DNA of 64,000 nt. Source: a virus. Positions 32,151 to 41,284 of this stretch are shown piece by piece (the stretch's first letter is position 1; every line of letters starts with the position of its first letter). The stretch lies in the IMG/VR virus record IMGVR_UViG_3300012931_000018, positions 1 through 64,000 of that record; one strand, given 5' to 3'. The translations under genes were made by a program, and so were the position numbers. Below the pieces are notes generated by a model. That model saw only the letters and a program-made list of their open reading frames with translations, had not been told where the DNA came from and did not search any database.

Positions 32151-33203
32151 ATGATAGATAAAAATAAACAAGTTGCATTGATAACTGGAATAACCGGGCA
32201 AGATGGAAGTTACCTTGCTGAACTTCTTTTAGAGAAAGAATATATTGTTCATGGTGTGATTAGAAGGTCAAGCAGTTTTAATACTGAAAGGATTGATCAT
32301 CTTTATAATGATCCAACATTGTTAGATAAAAAATTGTTTCTTCATTATGGTGATTTATCGGACAATAGTGTTTGTGAATTAATAAAAGAAATTAGACCGG
32401 ATGAAATTTATAATCTTGCTGCTCAAAGTCATGTTGCTGTAAGTTTTAAGATTCCTGAATATACTTCTGACATTAATTATATGGGTGTAGTTAGAATGTT
32501 GGAATGTATTAGGCATCTTGATTATCGTGTAAAGTTTTATCAGGCAAGCACAAGTGAAATGTTCGGCAAAAGTCTTCCACCACAAAATGAATCAACGTTA
32601 TTTCAGCCACAAAGCCCATATGCTGTTAGTAAAGTTGCTGCCCATAACATATGCACTAATTATAGAAATAGTTACAAGTTATTTATATGCTGTGGTATTT
32701 TATTTAATCATGAAAGCCCAAGACGTAATGAAACATTTGTAACAAGAAAAATTGTTAATGGTTTATGTAAGGTAAAACTTGGATTGCAAGACTGTGTAGT
32801 GTTAGGGAATATATTTGCTCAAAGAGATTGGGGTTGGGCACCTGATTATGTAGAAGCAATGTGGCTGATGATGCAAAGAAGTTTGCCTGATGACTATGTT
32901 ATTGCTACAGGGGCAAGTTATACTGTGAAAGAGTTTATAGAAGCGGTGTTGCTTTGTCTTAATATTGAATATGAATGGTTGGAACATACAGGTGGTTCAT
33001 TTCATGTACTGGATAAAAAAGATAGTAAAATTATTCTTTCAACTGATAGTATTAAATATATTAGACCATCTGATGTTGATTGGTTGTGTGGAGATTATAC
33101 AGCAGCAAAAAGATTATTAGGGTGGAAACCAACTAAATATATGGATCAAATAATAGATGAAATGGTCAAATCAGATTTTGAAAAATTAAATAGAGGACAA
33201 TAA
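32151..33203 (+). CDS. gmd: GDP-mannose 4,6-dehydratase
   Basis: A 350-residue extended short-chain dehydrogenase. The NADP-binding T-G-I-T-G-Q-D-G-S-Y-L lies at residues 12-22. H-G-V-I-R-R-S-S-S-F-N-T, N-L-A-A-Q-S-H-V, the catalytic T-S-E-M-F-G, and S-P-Y-A-V-S-K-V follow, with G-I-L-F-N-H-E-S-P-R-R as the substrate loop. It converts GDP-mannose to GDP-4-keto-6-deoxymannose, the substrate of the fucose synthase encoded at 29898. The ATG at 32151 has GAGGT upstream and is preferred over an earlier TTG at 32133. All key residues are intact. Confidence 0.95.
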   Translation: MIDKNKQVALITGITGQDGSYLAELLLEKEYIVHGVIRRSSSFNTERIDHLYNDPTLLDKKLFLHYGDLSDNSVCELIKEIRPDEIYNLAAQSHVAVSFKIPEYTSDINYMGVVRMLECIRHLDYRVKFYQASTSEMFGKSLPPQNESTLFQPQSPYAVSKVAAHNICTNYRNSYKLFICCGILFNHESPRRNETFVTRKIVNGLCKVKLGLQDCVVLGNIFAQRDWGWAPDYVEAMWLMMQRSLPDDYVIATGASYTVKEFIEAVLLCLNIEYEWLEHTGGSFHVLDKKDSKIILSTDSIKYIRPSDVDWLCGDYTAAKRLLGWKPTKYMDQIIDEMVKSDFEKLNRGQ

Positions 33204-33373
33204 TGACAAGACGTGAATTAAAAGATGAAATAAAAGAATCAATAAAGGATTCAAAAAGTTTTGATGACATTATTGAAAATGTATCTGAATATATTGTGAA
33301 CAATTTCAAATTAAAAAGAAGGGTGATTGTTTATGGAAAAGACAAGAACAGCAAAAGCAAAAGCAAAAGATGA
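33203..33373 (+). CDS. hypothetical protein, 56 aa
   Basis: The ATG overlaps the last base of the gmd stop codon, with GAGGACA just upstream. The product is a short acidic helix pair followed by a very basic K-S-K-S-K-S-K-R end. It overlaps the next gene by 41 bases. Real expression is likely from the spacing, but the long overlap leaves doubt. Confidence 0.45.
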   Translation: MTRRELKDEIKESIKDSKSFDDIIENVSEYIVNNFKLKRRVIVYGKDKNSKSKSKR

Positions 33374-33650
33374 TAAAAATTCAATGGTGGTATTTGACAA
33401 TATTATTTTTGAAACAAAATCTAATAACGAACTATTGATAATTAAAATAAATGATAAAAATTTAGATGAGCATCTTGATAATATTGCTAAAAATTTGAAA
33501 ACGTTGATAGATGCAAGCGGTTGGAATGGTAAAATAATTATTTTAAGAAGTGATGATGAAATAGTTTATGGCTCGATTAGTTTATTTAGATATGCTATTT
33601 ATTGCATAAAAAATAAAATTAAATTATTAAAAAAATGGAGTAAAAAATGA
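33333..33650 (+). CDS. hypothetical protein, 105 aa
   Basis: The ATG at 33333 has AGAAGGG upstream; a TTG at 33327 is possible. A basic start (K-T-R-T-A-K-A-K-A-K) precedes an alpha/beta region (V-V-F-D-N-I-I-F, L-L-I-I-K-I, K-I-I-I-L-R-S-D-D-E-I-V-Y-G) and a basic helix at the end. It directly precedes the lysis genes with a 4-base overlap. No family is recognised. Confidence 0.55.
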   Translation: MEKTRTAKAKAKDDKNSMVVFDNIIFETKSNNELLIIKINDKNLDEHLDNIAKNLKTLIDASGWNGKIIILRSDDEIVYGSISLFRYAIYCIKNKIKLLKKWSKK

Positions 33651-34270
33651 AAACTATATTTTCTAAAATTATTTTATTGAGTTCAATTTTAATATTAGTA
33701 TTATCCTTAAATGGATGTGGATTAATTACTGGAATGATATTCCAAGATGACCCTAATAAGTATTATAAACCAGATACCACATTAATCACACAAACTGATT
33801 CAGTGTATCCAGATTTAGATTATGATAATTTATATGGATATGATGAATCAGCGGAAATGAAAATTGATTCTTCTGAAATTAAAAAAATGAAAAATAATAT
33901 CGATAGTCTTAAAACAATATTAAATAGTGTTATCGGAGAAAAGAATAAAATTTTATTTGATTTTGATATAGAGAAAAATATAAAAGAAAATAATATCTTA
34001 TCAATACAATCAAAAATGTATAAATTAAAAAATATAATAGATAGTCTGGAACAAAATACAACTGATTCTACTTTGCTTAAGCAATTAAATGATGCTAAAT
34101 TATATATAGCTAAAAATGATTCTGCTATGGTAAATGCTATGAAGAAAAATAAAAATATGATAGGATCAATTGGTGATGAAAAGAATACATTAATAATGGG
34201 TATGTGTTTGATTGCAATATCGTTTATTATTTTATTTGTATATAGCATCTTTAATAAAAAGAAATCTTAA
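33647..34270 (+). CDS. candidate unimolecular spanin (lipoprotein with C-terminal membrane helix)
   Basis: A 207-residue protein with a lipoprotein signal: hydrophobic helix then L-N-G-C with Cys24 as the lipidation site and Gly at +2. A long, predicted helical, Asp/Asn/Lys-rich periplasmic region follows. A membrane helix (about residues 184-203, M-G-M-C-L-I-A-I-S-F-I-I-L-F-V) and a short basic tail K-K-K end the protein. Outer-membrane lipid anchor plus inner-membrane helix in one chain is the u-spanin architecture, which fuses the two membranes at the end of lysis. It lies immediately before the endolysin. The helical middle differs from the beta-rich T1 gp11 type. It implies a host with an outer membrane. 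Confidence 0.6.
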   Translation: MKTIFSKIILLSSILILVLSLNGCGLITGMIFQDDPNKYYKPDTTLITQTDSVYPDLDYDNLYGYDESAEMKIDSSEIKKMKNNIDSLKTILNSVIGEKNKILFDFDIEKNIKENNILSIQSKMYKLKNIIDSLEQNTTDSTLLKQLNDAKLYIAKNDSAMVNAMKKNKNMIGSIGDEKNTLIMGMCLIAISFIILFVYSIFNKKKS

Positions 34271-34346
34271 AGGGTATTATTGCCATATTTTTTTTCTTTT
34301 ATTAATAGATGACAATTATTTTTATTACACAAGAATGGAATTAATT

Positions 34347-34973
34347 ATGAGAACACTAAAACTTGTCAGGGATTATATAAAAAGTTTTGAATCGTTAAAA
34401 TTAACAGCTTACCTATGCCCAAGTAGTGTTTGGACTATTGGATTTGGAACAACTATCTATCCTAATTATCAACGGGTAAAAGAAGGTGATAAATGCACTA
34501 TTGAACAAGCTGAAGAATATTTTAATCACAATATTAATGAAATAGAAAAATTCTTAAATAATAAAATAAAATTAATTGTTGATGACTTAACTGATTATGA
34601 ATATAGTGCATTAGTTAGTTTAATCTATAATATTGGAAGTGGAAATTTTGAACATAGTAAGGTTTTTTATTACTTACAAAGAAAAGATCATTGGTATGCT
34701 GCTAATTCGTTTCTTGATCATATATATGCTTGGGATAAAAATAAAAAGTGTCGTGTAAAATTAAAAGGTCTTGAAATAAGAAGAAAAAAAGAAGTAGAAA
34801 TTTTTAATTATAATAAATATGAAAAAGTTGTTAGTAAAACTGTTAAGCCGATTGAGAAAATAATTGATTTTAATTTTGCTAAAAAAATAATTGTAAAAGG
34901 ACTTACAAAGATATATAATATAAAAGAAAATATTTTGGTAATGCCTAAATATTTGGATGAAAGAATTTTATAA
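34347..34973 (+). CDS. endolysin, GH24 phage lysozyme
   Basis: A 208-residue muramidase of the T4/P22 lysozyme class. The catalytic triad follows the family spacing E-x8-C-x5-T: E15 in S-F-E, C24 in Y-L-C-P and T30 in W-T-I-G-F-G. The A-L-V-S-L-I-Y-N-I-G-S-G-N-F segment is also typical. The enzyme cleaves the glycan strand of host peptidoglycan. There is no signal peptide, so release needs a holin. About 70 extra C-terminal residues are basic and unassigned, perhaps wall-binding. GGAA lies 6 bases before the ATG; earlier in-frame Met codons lack a ribosome binding site. Confidence 0.9.
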   Translation: MRTLKLVRDYIKSFESLKLTAYLCPSSVWTIGFGTTIYPNYQRVKEGDKCTIEQAEEYFNHNINEIEKFLNNKIKLIVDDLTDYEYSALVSLIYNIGSGNFEHSKVFYYLQRKDHWYAANSFLDHIYAWDKNKKCRVKLKGLEIRRKKEVEIFNYNKYEKVVSKTVKPIEKIIDFNFAKKIIVKGLTKIYNIKENILVMPKYLDERIL

Positions 34974-35008
34974 TTTATTAATCTATTATTAATCTAAGAG
35001 GCAATAAG

Positions 35009-35344
35009 ATGAAAGAAATAATAATAACAACAGTTGTTACATTATTGTTAACAACAGGAACAAGCTTCATAGTTTCATTAATTAAGAAAGGTCAATTTGA
35101 AACATGGGGAATTGCTTGTGGTAAGGCACTTAGTAAAATAGGTGATTTAAAGTTAGGTAGAAGTAAATGGGAAAAAGTTGAAGATGCATTAATGATTGCT
35201 ATTGTATCATTTGCTCAAGGTTTGAAAAAAGGTGCTGATTTAGATGATAGTTTATCAGATGATGAAGTAAAAGCTCAAGTTGAAGCAGGTGCTCAAAGAA
35301 TTGCCCGACGTTCTAATTCTGAAAAAAACAAGGCATCAAGTTAA
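35009..35344 (+). CDS. small membrane protein, holin candidate, 111 aa
   Basis: Residues 3-27 form one N-terminal membrane helix (I-I-T-T-V-V-T-L-L-L-T-T-G-T-S-F-I-V-S-L-I) and the rest is a charged helical domain. It follows the endolysin by 35 bases, a usual place for a holin or holin-related gene, and AGAGG precedes the ATG. Most holins have two or three helices, though single-helix types exist. A virion or regulatory role is possible. Confidence 0.5.
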   Translation: MKEIIITTVVTLLLTTGTSFIVSLIKKGQFETWGIACGKALSKIGDLKLGRSKWEKVEDALMIAIVSFAQGLKKGADLDDSLSDDEVKAQVEAGAQRIARRSNSEKNKASS

Positions 35345-35382
35345 TGCTGTTAAAAATATAATACACAGGAAAGGTTTTTATT

Positions 35383-37161
35383 ATGGCACGTACATTAACA
35401 AAAAAGCAGCCAACAAGAAAAATATTTGTAAATGGACTGATGGATATTCTTTCAGCACCAAGTGATAATGAACAATTAATAGATAACAGTGATTGGATTG
35501 AAATTCCTGTACCAATAGATTATTTTTGTGAAAAATATTTAGGTGAACCTTTATTTGATAAGCAGAGTGAATTTTCCAGTGCAATGATTGATGGGACTAA
35601 AAGAAAACTTGCAGGGAAACCTATTATAACAACGCGATGGAATAGGCAATATGACGAAGGTCATGCCTTTTGGGGCAAGGGATCAGGCAAAGATAGAACG
35701 ATTGCAAAAATTGTTGTTTATATAGGGTACAAATTAAAATGTCATAAGAATCCTCAAAAATGGTTAAGAGAAAAATATGGTGCATCGATAGGTGATGATG
35801 ATAATTTAGATATTGCTAATATTTCTATTAATGCACGTCAAGCACAAAATGTATTTTTTAAGAAACTAAAATCATTTGTAAAGAAATGCAAGAATCCTAA
35901 AACTAAAAAGAATTGGTTTGAAGAACATGGCATGGATTTAAGGGATGGTTATGATATCTTGCAAAATGAAATAAGATTTAGTGATTCAATAACAGCACAT
36001 TCTTTAAATTCAGAAACATATACAGGTGAAGGACTTAATTTATTAATAGTAGTAATAGATGAATATGGTGGATTCCCTGAAAAGAGAGCTTCTGATTTAT
36101 ATGATAGTTTAAGAACTTCTGTTGATTCACGTTTCCCTGGCGGTATTGGGAAGTTAATGATTTTGTCATATAAATATCACAATAATGATCCAATGGATAT
36201 TATATACAAGCAAGGTTCAAAAGAAGAAACAACATTTTCTTCTAAAGCATCAACATGGGATATAAATCCATTAAGAAAGAAAACTGATTTTGCTAAGCAA
36301 TATAAAAAGAATCCTGAAAAGGCAAAGATGACATTCGAATGTGAAGGCGGTGATATTGAAGGTGGTTATGTTACTAAGAAATATTTATTGTCTAAAGGTT
36401 TTGACCCACATTATGTTAATCCTATTGTTGGAGATTTACTATCTATAAAATCAAGCCATCTTACAAGTTTAAAATTTCATTCAGATTTTCAACCAGCAGT
36501 AGGAAAAATATATGCAGCACGTTTTGACTTAGCTACTGGAAAAAGAGATGGAAAAAGAGATATGGCAGGATTTGCTTTAGTACATCCTGAAAAAATGTTT
36601 CCGGTTTTTGATCCAAGATTAAAACGCGATTTAGCTAAAGAAGGTATAGTGATTGAATTTGCAGAAGGAACCGAACAAAATCCTGTTGCGAGAAAAGGAA
36701 TTCTAACAGACCTTGCTTTTCAAATAGTTGCTCCAACTGGTTCGGAAATTCAATTCAGTGATTTAAGGGAATTTGTATTGATGTTGAAAAAATTAGGGTG
36801 GAATATTGTTTATACAACTTATGATGGATGGGAAAGTAGAGATTCAATACAAATAATGAATCAAAATGGAATTGACGCATATCAAAGTTCGGTTGATAGA
36901 AATAATGATGCTTATGATTTGTGGAAAGAATTAATGTATCAGCAATTATGGAAATGTTATCCACAATCAATAGCACAACGTGAAGCTAAAGAATTAATTT
37001 TAACTGATCAAGGTAAAGTTGATCATCCTGAAAAATCATGGCAAAGATTTTTAATGGAAGGGATTAATCTTGGCTCTAAGGATGTTATGGATAGTATTGT
37101 TGGAGCAGTTCAATGTGCATATGAAAAAATACCTATTGAAGCAGATATATTTTTCGGATAA
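35383..37161 (+). CDS. terL: terminase large subunit
   Basis: The DNA packaging motor, 592 residues. The ATPase part carries a Walker A-like G-K-G-S-G-K-D at residues 98-104 and a Walker B strand L-L-I-V-V-I-D-E ending at D226-E227. The C-terminal nuclease domain begins with A-A-R-F-D-L-A-T-G-K-R-D near residue 382, with further acidic residues in T-Y-D-G-W and V-M-D-S-I. An ACACAGGAAAGG sequence upstream acts as ribosome binding site. It begins the head module. The candidate small subunit is 20 kb upstream rather than adjacent. Confidence 0.9.
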   Translation: MARTLTKKQPTRKIFVNGLMDILSAPSDNEQLIDNSDWIEIPVPIDYFCEKYLGEPLFDKQSEFSSAMIDGTKRKLAGKPIITTRWNRQYDEGHAFWGKGSGKDRTIAKIVVYIGYKLKCHKNPQKWLREKYGASIGDDDNLDIANISINARQAQNVFFKKLKSFVKKCKNPKTKKNWFEEHGMDLRDGYDILQNEIRFSDSITAHSLNSETYTGEGLNLLIVVIDEYGGFPEKRASDLYDSLRTSVDSRFPGGIGKLMILSYKYHNNDPMDIIYKQGSKEETTFSSKASTWDINPLRKKTDFAKQYKKNPEKAKMTFECEGGDIEGGYVTKKYLLSKGFDPHYVNPIVGDLLSIKSSHLTSLKFHSDFQPAVGKIYAARFDLATGKRDGKRDMAGFALVHPEKMFPVFDPRLKRDLAKEGIVIEFAEGTEQNPVARKGILTDLAFQIVAPTGSEIQFSDLREFVLMLKKLGWNIVYTTYDGWESRDSIQIMNQNGIDAYQSSVDRNNDAYDLWKELMYQQLWKCYPQSIAQREAKELILTDQGKVDHPEKSWQRFLMEGINLGSKDVMDSIVGAVQCAYEKIPIEADIFFG

Positions 37162-37172
37162 AGGATAAGATT

Positions 37173-37373
37173 ATGAAAATAAATAAAGAAGAATTTAATA
37201 AAAAAGAATATGAAGCAAATTTATTTGCTTGCTATTTATTAATTCCTAAAGAAAAATTTGATAGTGAAATTAAAAACGGGAATAATACAGTAATAGGTCT
37301 TGCTGATTATTTTAATGTTCCAATACTTTCTATTTTGTTTTATGCAAGGCAGCTTAAATATCGAATAACTTAA
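37173..37373 (+). CDS. ImmA/IrrE-like fragment without catalytic motif, 66 aa
   Basis: The sequence E-Y-E-A-N-L-F-A-C-Y-L-L-I-P-K-E-K-F and the later G-L-A-D-Y-F-N-V-P-I-L-S match the segment that follows the H-E-x-x-H motif in ImmA/IrrE (M78) metallopeptidases. The catalytic helix itself is absent, and the terminase gene occupies the DNA directly upstream. It is either a remnant or a stand-alone domain used for binding. ImmA-like proteins normally cleave phage repressors. Confidence 0.5.
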   Translation: MKINKEEFNKKEYEANLFACYLLIPKEKFDSEIKNGNNTVIGLADYFNVPILSILFYARQLKYRIT

Positions 37374-37389
37374 ACACAGGAAAAATAAA

Positions 37390-37944
37390 ATGAACAATCA
37401 AAATAATAATCAAGCACCATTACCACTTGATGGAAATGATGGTACTAATAATGAATTAAATAAAGAGTTGGAAGATGGCACAATTGAACTTGAAGGAAAT
37501 AGCAATAAACAAAGTTCTTTCATTAGTGACGAAAGAAGCAAAGAATCTATTCAACAAATATCTGGTGAAGTCGAAATTGCAGCGCCAGACAGAAGATTCA
37601 AAAAATCTTCAAAAGGAATTGGACGAAATGAGTCAGGAAAAAATAAACAATTGGAAAATGAATTCAAGCGACAAAATAAAAAACAAAATAAAATAAAAAG
37701 AAATAGTCAAAGGATAAAAAATATTAAAATGCTATTTAGATTTGATGGCAATAATATATTGTTTAGTTTAATTAAAAAATTATTTGGTTTGGTAGATGTT
37801 ATTTTGAATATTGTAACTATTTCAGCTATGGTGATTGGATTATATTGGGCAATTAAATATATAATTGATGGTAACTATTATATGGTTGCTGCTTGTTGCT
37901 TATTTATTTTTATAGTTGCATATGTAAATGAAAAAATACAATAA
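37390..37944 (+). CDS. membrane protein with disordered N-terminus, 184 aa
   Basis: Residues 1-110 are hydrophilic and probably disordered, acidic and Asn/Gln-rich first, then Lys-rich. Two membrane helices follow near residues 130-153 and 158-178 (V-I-L-N-I-V-T-I-S-A-M-V-I-G-L-Y-W, then M-V-A-A-C-C-L-F-I-F-I-V-A-Y-V). A hairpin in the membrane could be a holin or antiholin, though its place between terminase and portal is unusual. The ACACAGG ribosome binding site is present. An overlapping frame at 37475-37696 is a shadow. Confidence 0.55.
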   Translation: MNNQNNNQAPLPLDGNDGTNNELNKELEDGTIELEGNSNKQSSFISDERSKESIQQISGEVEIAAPDRRFKKSSKGIGRNESGKNKQLENEFKRQNKKQNKIKRNSQRIKNIKMLFRFDGNNILFSLIKKLFGLVDVILNIVTISAMVIGLYWAIKYIIDGNYYMVAACCLFIFIVAYVNEKIQ

Positions 37945-37963
37945 TATAAAATGAGGTTAGGAA

Positions 37964-39523
37964 ATGATATCATTAAAAAAATCTTTACCAGCTGTTGATA
38001 TATATAAATCTAATTCAAAAATTTCTGTATTAGATAGCGATGAATTAGGATATGGCAGCAGAACAAACACTGGAGAAAAAGATTCATATGCGCAAAAATT
38101 AGCAGCCAGAGGACTTTCTTTTGAAGAAATGGAAATGATTTATGTGGCTAATGTATGGGTAAGATCAGCTGTGGATAGAATTGTTGAAAGAGTCTCCGGT
38201 GTACAACCATTAATTAAACCACTTGGATTAAAGATAGAAGATTATCAGGATGGTAAAGTTCCCGATAGTGTAAAAAGAGATATGGATGCTATTGGTGAAT
38301 TAATAATAAGACCAAATGATAATAATGAAACATTTACAGATATAAGAAAAAAATATTCAAGAGATTTATTGAAATTTGATGCCTCTGCTATTGAAATTGT
38401 AACCGATATGGATATAAATAGAAGTAAAAATAAGGCAAGACTTTATAATGTGTCGGGTGATCAGGTAAAAGTAAATGTTGATAACAATGGAATGATAAAA
38501 AATTATAAACAAGTAAAAAGAAATATGCAAGTTGTTGCCACGTGGTCTAAATCTGAAATGATTTATGGAATGTTAAATCCACAATCAAATAAAGTATATG
38601 GTTTAAGTCCGGCGGAATCTCTAATCCAAACAGTAACTGCTGAATTATATGCAAGTCAATATCAATTAGATTTTTATTATAACAACGCAACACCAAGATT
38701 TGCTGTAATGATGGAAGGACTTGGAATTGGACAAGGTTCAACTGCAATGAACAGATTTAGAAAATGGTGGGATGATGAATTAAGAGGCAATCCACATCGT
38801 CCTATTATTCTTGGAACTGAAAATGGGAAAATTTCATTTCAACAAGTTGGTCTTTCTAATCAAGATATGGAATTTCAACAATATAGTATTTGGTTATTGA
38901 ATAAGATTTGTTCTGTATATAAAATAATGCCATCGTTAATTGTTTCATTACCATCTTTACAAAATAAAGGTGAATATAAAGATATGAATGATCAGTTTAA
39001 TCTTGAAGCTATTAAACCACATCTATCTTTATTTGCAGAGCAAGTAAATCAGCAAATTATTTTTTCTGAAGATGTTATGGGAATAAAAAGTGCATATCTT
39101 GATTTTGATCTTGTTATTGGTGATAAAAAAGAACAAGCGGAAATTCATGAACGTTATGCGCGTATGGGTGTTTTAACAATTAATGATATTAGAACACGCG
39201 GATTAGGATTAGCTCCAGTACCTTGGGGTAATGTTCCTTATCTTCAAAATAATTTAGCACCATTTGGTGCAGGGAAAAATGGTCAAGTTTTGCCGGGCAA
39301 TTTAGATGAAGCAAATCAACAACTTAATGATGGTATTTCTGTTGATGATATATCTAATGTTCCAAATACATCAATAGCATCTAAAAAAATAATTGAGCAA
39401 TACTTATCTAAAACTAATAAACCTATTGGGTGGGAAAATTTAGAAGTAAATGAAAGACTTTTTATTGTTGAAAAATTATTAAAAGAAAAAGAAGATTGGT
39501 TGTCTAAAGTATATATTTATTAA
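37964..39523 (+). CDS. portal protein
   Basis: A 519-residue HK97-type phage portal protein. Recognisable are the N-terminal V-A-N-V-W-V-R-S-A-V-D-R-I segment, the stem/clip region with V-Y-G-L-S-P-A-E-S-L-I-Q, and the I-C-S-V-Y-K-I-M-P-S-L-I-V segment typical of the crown. It forms the dodecameric ring at the vertex through which the terminase pumps DNA. It precedes the MuF-type head protein, as is standard. GAGG lies upstream of the ATG. Confidence 0.9.
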   Translation: MISLKKSLPAVDIYKSNSKISVLDSDELGYGSRTNTGEKDSYAQKLAARGLSFEEMEMIYVANVWVRSAVDRIVERVSGVQPLIKPLGLKIEDYQDGKVPDSVKRDMDAIGELIIRPNDNNETFTDIRKKYSRDLLKFDASAIEIVTDMDINRSKNKARLYNVSGDQVKVNVDNNGMIKNYKQVKRNMQVVATWSKSEMIYGMLNPQSNKVYGLSPAESLIQTVTAELYASQYQLDFYYNNATPRFAVMMEGLGIGQGSTAMNRFRKWWDDELRGNPHRPIILGTENGKISFQQVGLSNQDMEFQQYSIWLLNKICSVYKIMPSLIVSLPSLQNKGEYKDMNDQFNLEAIKPHLSLFAEQVNQQIIFSEDVMGIKSAYLDFDLVIGDKKEQAEIHERYARMGVLTINDIRTRGLGLAPVPWGNVPYLQNNLAPFGAGKNGQVLPGNLDEANQQLNDGISVDDISNVPNTSIASKKIIEQYLSKTNKPIGWENLEVNERLFIVEKLLKEKEDWLSKVYIY

Positions 39524-39538
39524 TAATAGGTTTATATC

Positions 39539-41284
39539 ATGTGTGAACTATGTGAACAAAAATCATTACCTATAAGAACATATAATATTGCTAATAAATT
39601 AGCAGATATTATATTTAGAAAAAAATATGAAGATAATCCTGTATTCTTTTTTATGGATTGGATAATACTTCAAGAAGAAAAATTGCAATTATTGATAGAA
39701 CAATGGTTGGATGATCAAAAGAATGAAACAATAAAAAAGTTTGATGAATTGGCTGAAAAATTTACTGAAAAAAGAGCAGAGTATGATTCGGAATATTTAT
39801 CTTTAACAGATAAGTTAAATAAATTTTCATTTGATCCAAAAATAATTTATGCACAATTTTGGAATTTTAGATTTGAACGATACACTTTCCCAATTGAATT
39901 AAAAGATATTATTAAATCCGGAAATAAGATTTCAGATAATATTGAAATAATAAGTGCTATAAATACAAATCCATTTTTAGAAGCTATTGATCAGGCAAGT
40001 CTTGATGCTTTATCACAAGGTGGTCAATCAGCATTCACTTCAATTAATATTAATATACAATTTAATATGAGAGATAAATTGATTGAGAATGCTATAAAAA
40101 ATTCACATATAGTATTATCTGATCAGGTTAAACAAAATTTACAATCTAAAATTAAATTTGAATTATATACTGGTGTTAAAAATGGAGAGAGTTTAAAACA
40201 ATTGCGTGATAGAGTTTTGTCTGTGTATGATAAACCTATTACTGTAAATGTTCCACCTAAGATTAAAGATAATGAAATTATTAGATCAGGTTACTCTTAT
40301 CAAATGTCGCCTAAAGATTGGGCTGCTGCTGTTGCTGGAACAGAAGTTGCAAAAGGCTTTATGGAAGGCAAACTTGAAGGATATAGACAGATGGGAGTTG
40401 TTGAGCAAGTTCAATTCATAACAACACCAGATGAACGTATGTGTGAACAATGTGGTGAATATACGGATAAAGTTTTTAGATTAGATGAAGCTGGTGGATT
40501 AATCCCATTACATCCACGTTGTCGTTGTACTCTTATTCCTTATTTCCCTAAAGAAAATATTGAAAGTGTTAGAAACAAAGCTACTGAAAATATTAATAAT
40601 TATTATGCACCTGATTTAACAAGTAATTTAGTTAAGTATGAAGATGAAATTGCTGATTTGAAAAAAGGAAAATTATATATAGTTGATAAAAATGGGAACA
40701 TGCTTTATACTAAAACAGGTTCTTCAAGTAAAATAAAAATAAATAAAGATGTTTTATCAAAAATAAAAGATAATATAATAACTCATAATCATACTATGGG
40801 TAATCCGGCATTTTCATCATCTGATATAAGTCTTGCTATTAAATTTAATGCTAAACAAATGCGTGCCGTTTCTGGAAAAACTAATCAAATAGGAATTATG
40901 ACAAGACCTAAAAATGGATGGGGTAATATTGACTATAATAATATTGCTAAATTATATGAACAAGTAGATCAGCAAATAGCATTGGAAAATTCATCAAAAA
41001 TTTTATCTGAAAAACTTGATTCAGCTAAAGCGGAATTAGAACATTATATAAATGTTAATAAAAGAATATCAGAACAACTTGGATATAAGTTTAATGTTGT
41101 TGATTTGAAAAGAATTAAAAAATCTATGAAGTTTTATAAATCAGCTGTAAATGATATAATGGATGAACCAATTATTATAGATGATTCAATTCTTAAAACA
41201 AAACATTATACTAAAGAAAAATTAAAAGAGTTATTTGATTATTATGAATATTTCAAGGGCATGTTTGACTTGATTAGTAAGTGA
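39539..41284 (+). CDS. MuF/SPP1 gp7-type head morphogenesis protein fused to a JAMM-like domain
   Basis: A 581-residue protein. The MuF signature is at the centre: D-E-R-M-C-E-Q-C-G-E-Y with C302 and C305, then L-H-P-R-C-R-C with H325, C328 and C330. From about residue 370 a second domain starts (Y-I-V-D-K-N-G-N-M-L-Y) and carries T-H-N-H with H416 and H418, then seven residues and S-S-S-D with S426 and D429. H-x-H-x7-S-x-x-D is the metal-site spacing of JAMM/JAB metalloproteases, and an acidic residue upstream could complete the site. The rest is coiled coil. The protein is likely inside the capsid or injected; the second domain may be an effector or a maturation protease. Confidence 0.8.
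   Translation: MCELCEQKSLPIRTYNIANKLADIIFRKKYEDNPVFFFMDWIILQEEKLQLLIEQWLDDQKNETIKKFDELAEKFTEKRAEYDSEYLSLTDKLNKFSFDPKIIYAQFWNFRFERYTFPIELKDIIKSGNKISDNIEIISAINTNPFLEAIDQASLDALSQGGQSAFTSININIQFNMRDKLIENAIKNSHIVLSDQVKQNLQSKIKFELYTGVKNGESLKQLRDRVLSVYDKPITVNVPPKIKDNEIIRSGYSYQMSPKDWAAAVAGTEVAKGFMEGKLEGYRQMGVVEQVQFITTPDERMCEQCGEYTDKVFRLDEAGGLIPLHPRCRCTLIPYFPKENIESVRNKATENINNYYAPDLTSNLVKYEDEIADLKKGKLYIVDKNGNMLYTKTGSSSKIKINKDVLSKIKDNIITHNHTMGNPAFSSSDISLAIKFNAKQMRAVSGKTNQIGIMTRPKNGWGNIDYNNIAKLYEQVDQQIALENSSKILSEKLDSAKAELEHYINVNKRISEQLGYKFNVVDLKRIKKSMKFYKSAVNDIMDEPIIIDDSILKTKHYTKEKLKELFDYYEYFKGMFDLISK

Noticed and set aside
37475-37696. Plus-strand open frame nested in the membrane protein gene 37390-37944
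   Set aside because: It lies wholly inside a gene with a better ribosome binding site and clear membrane helices.
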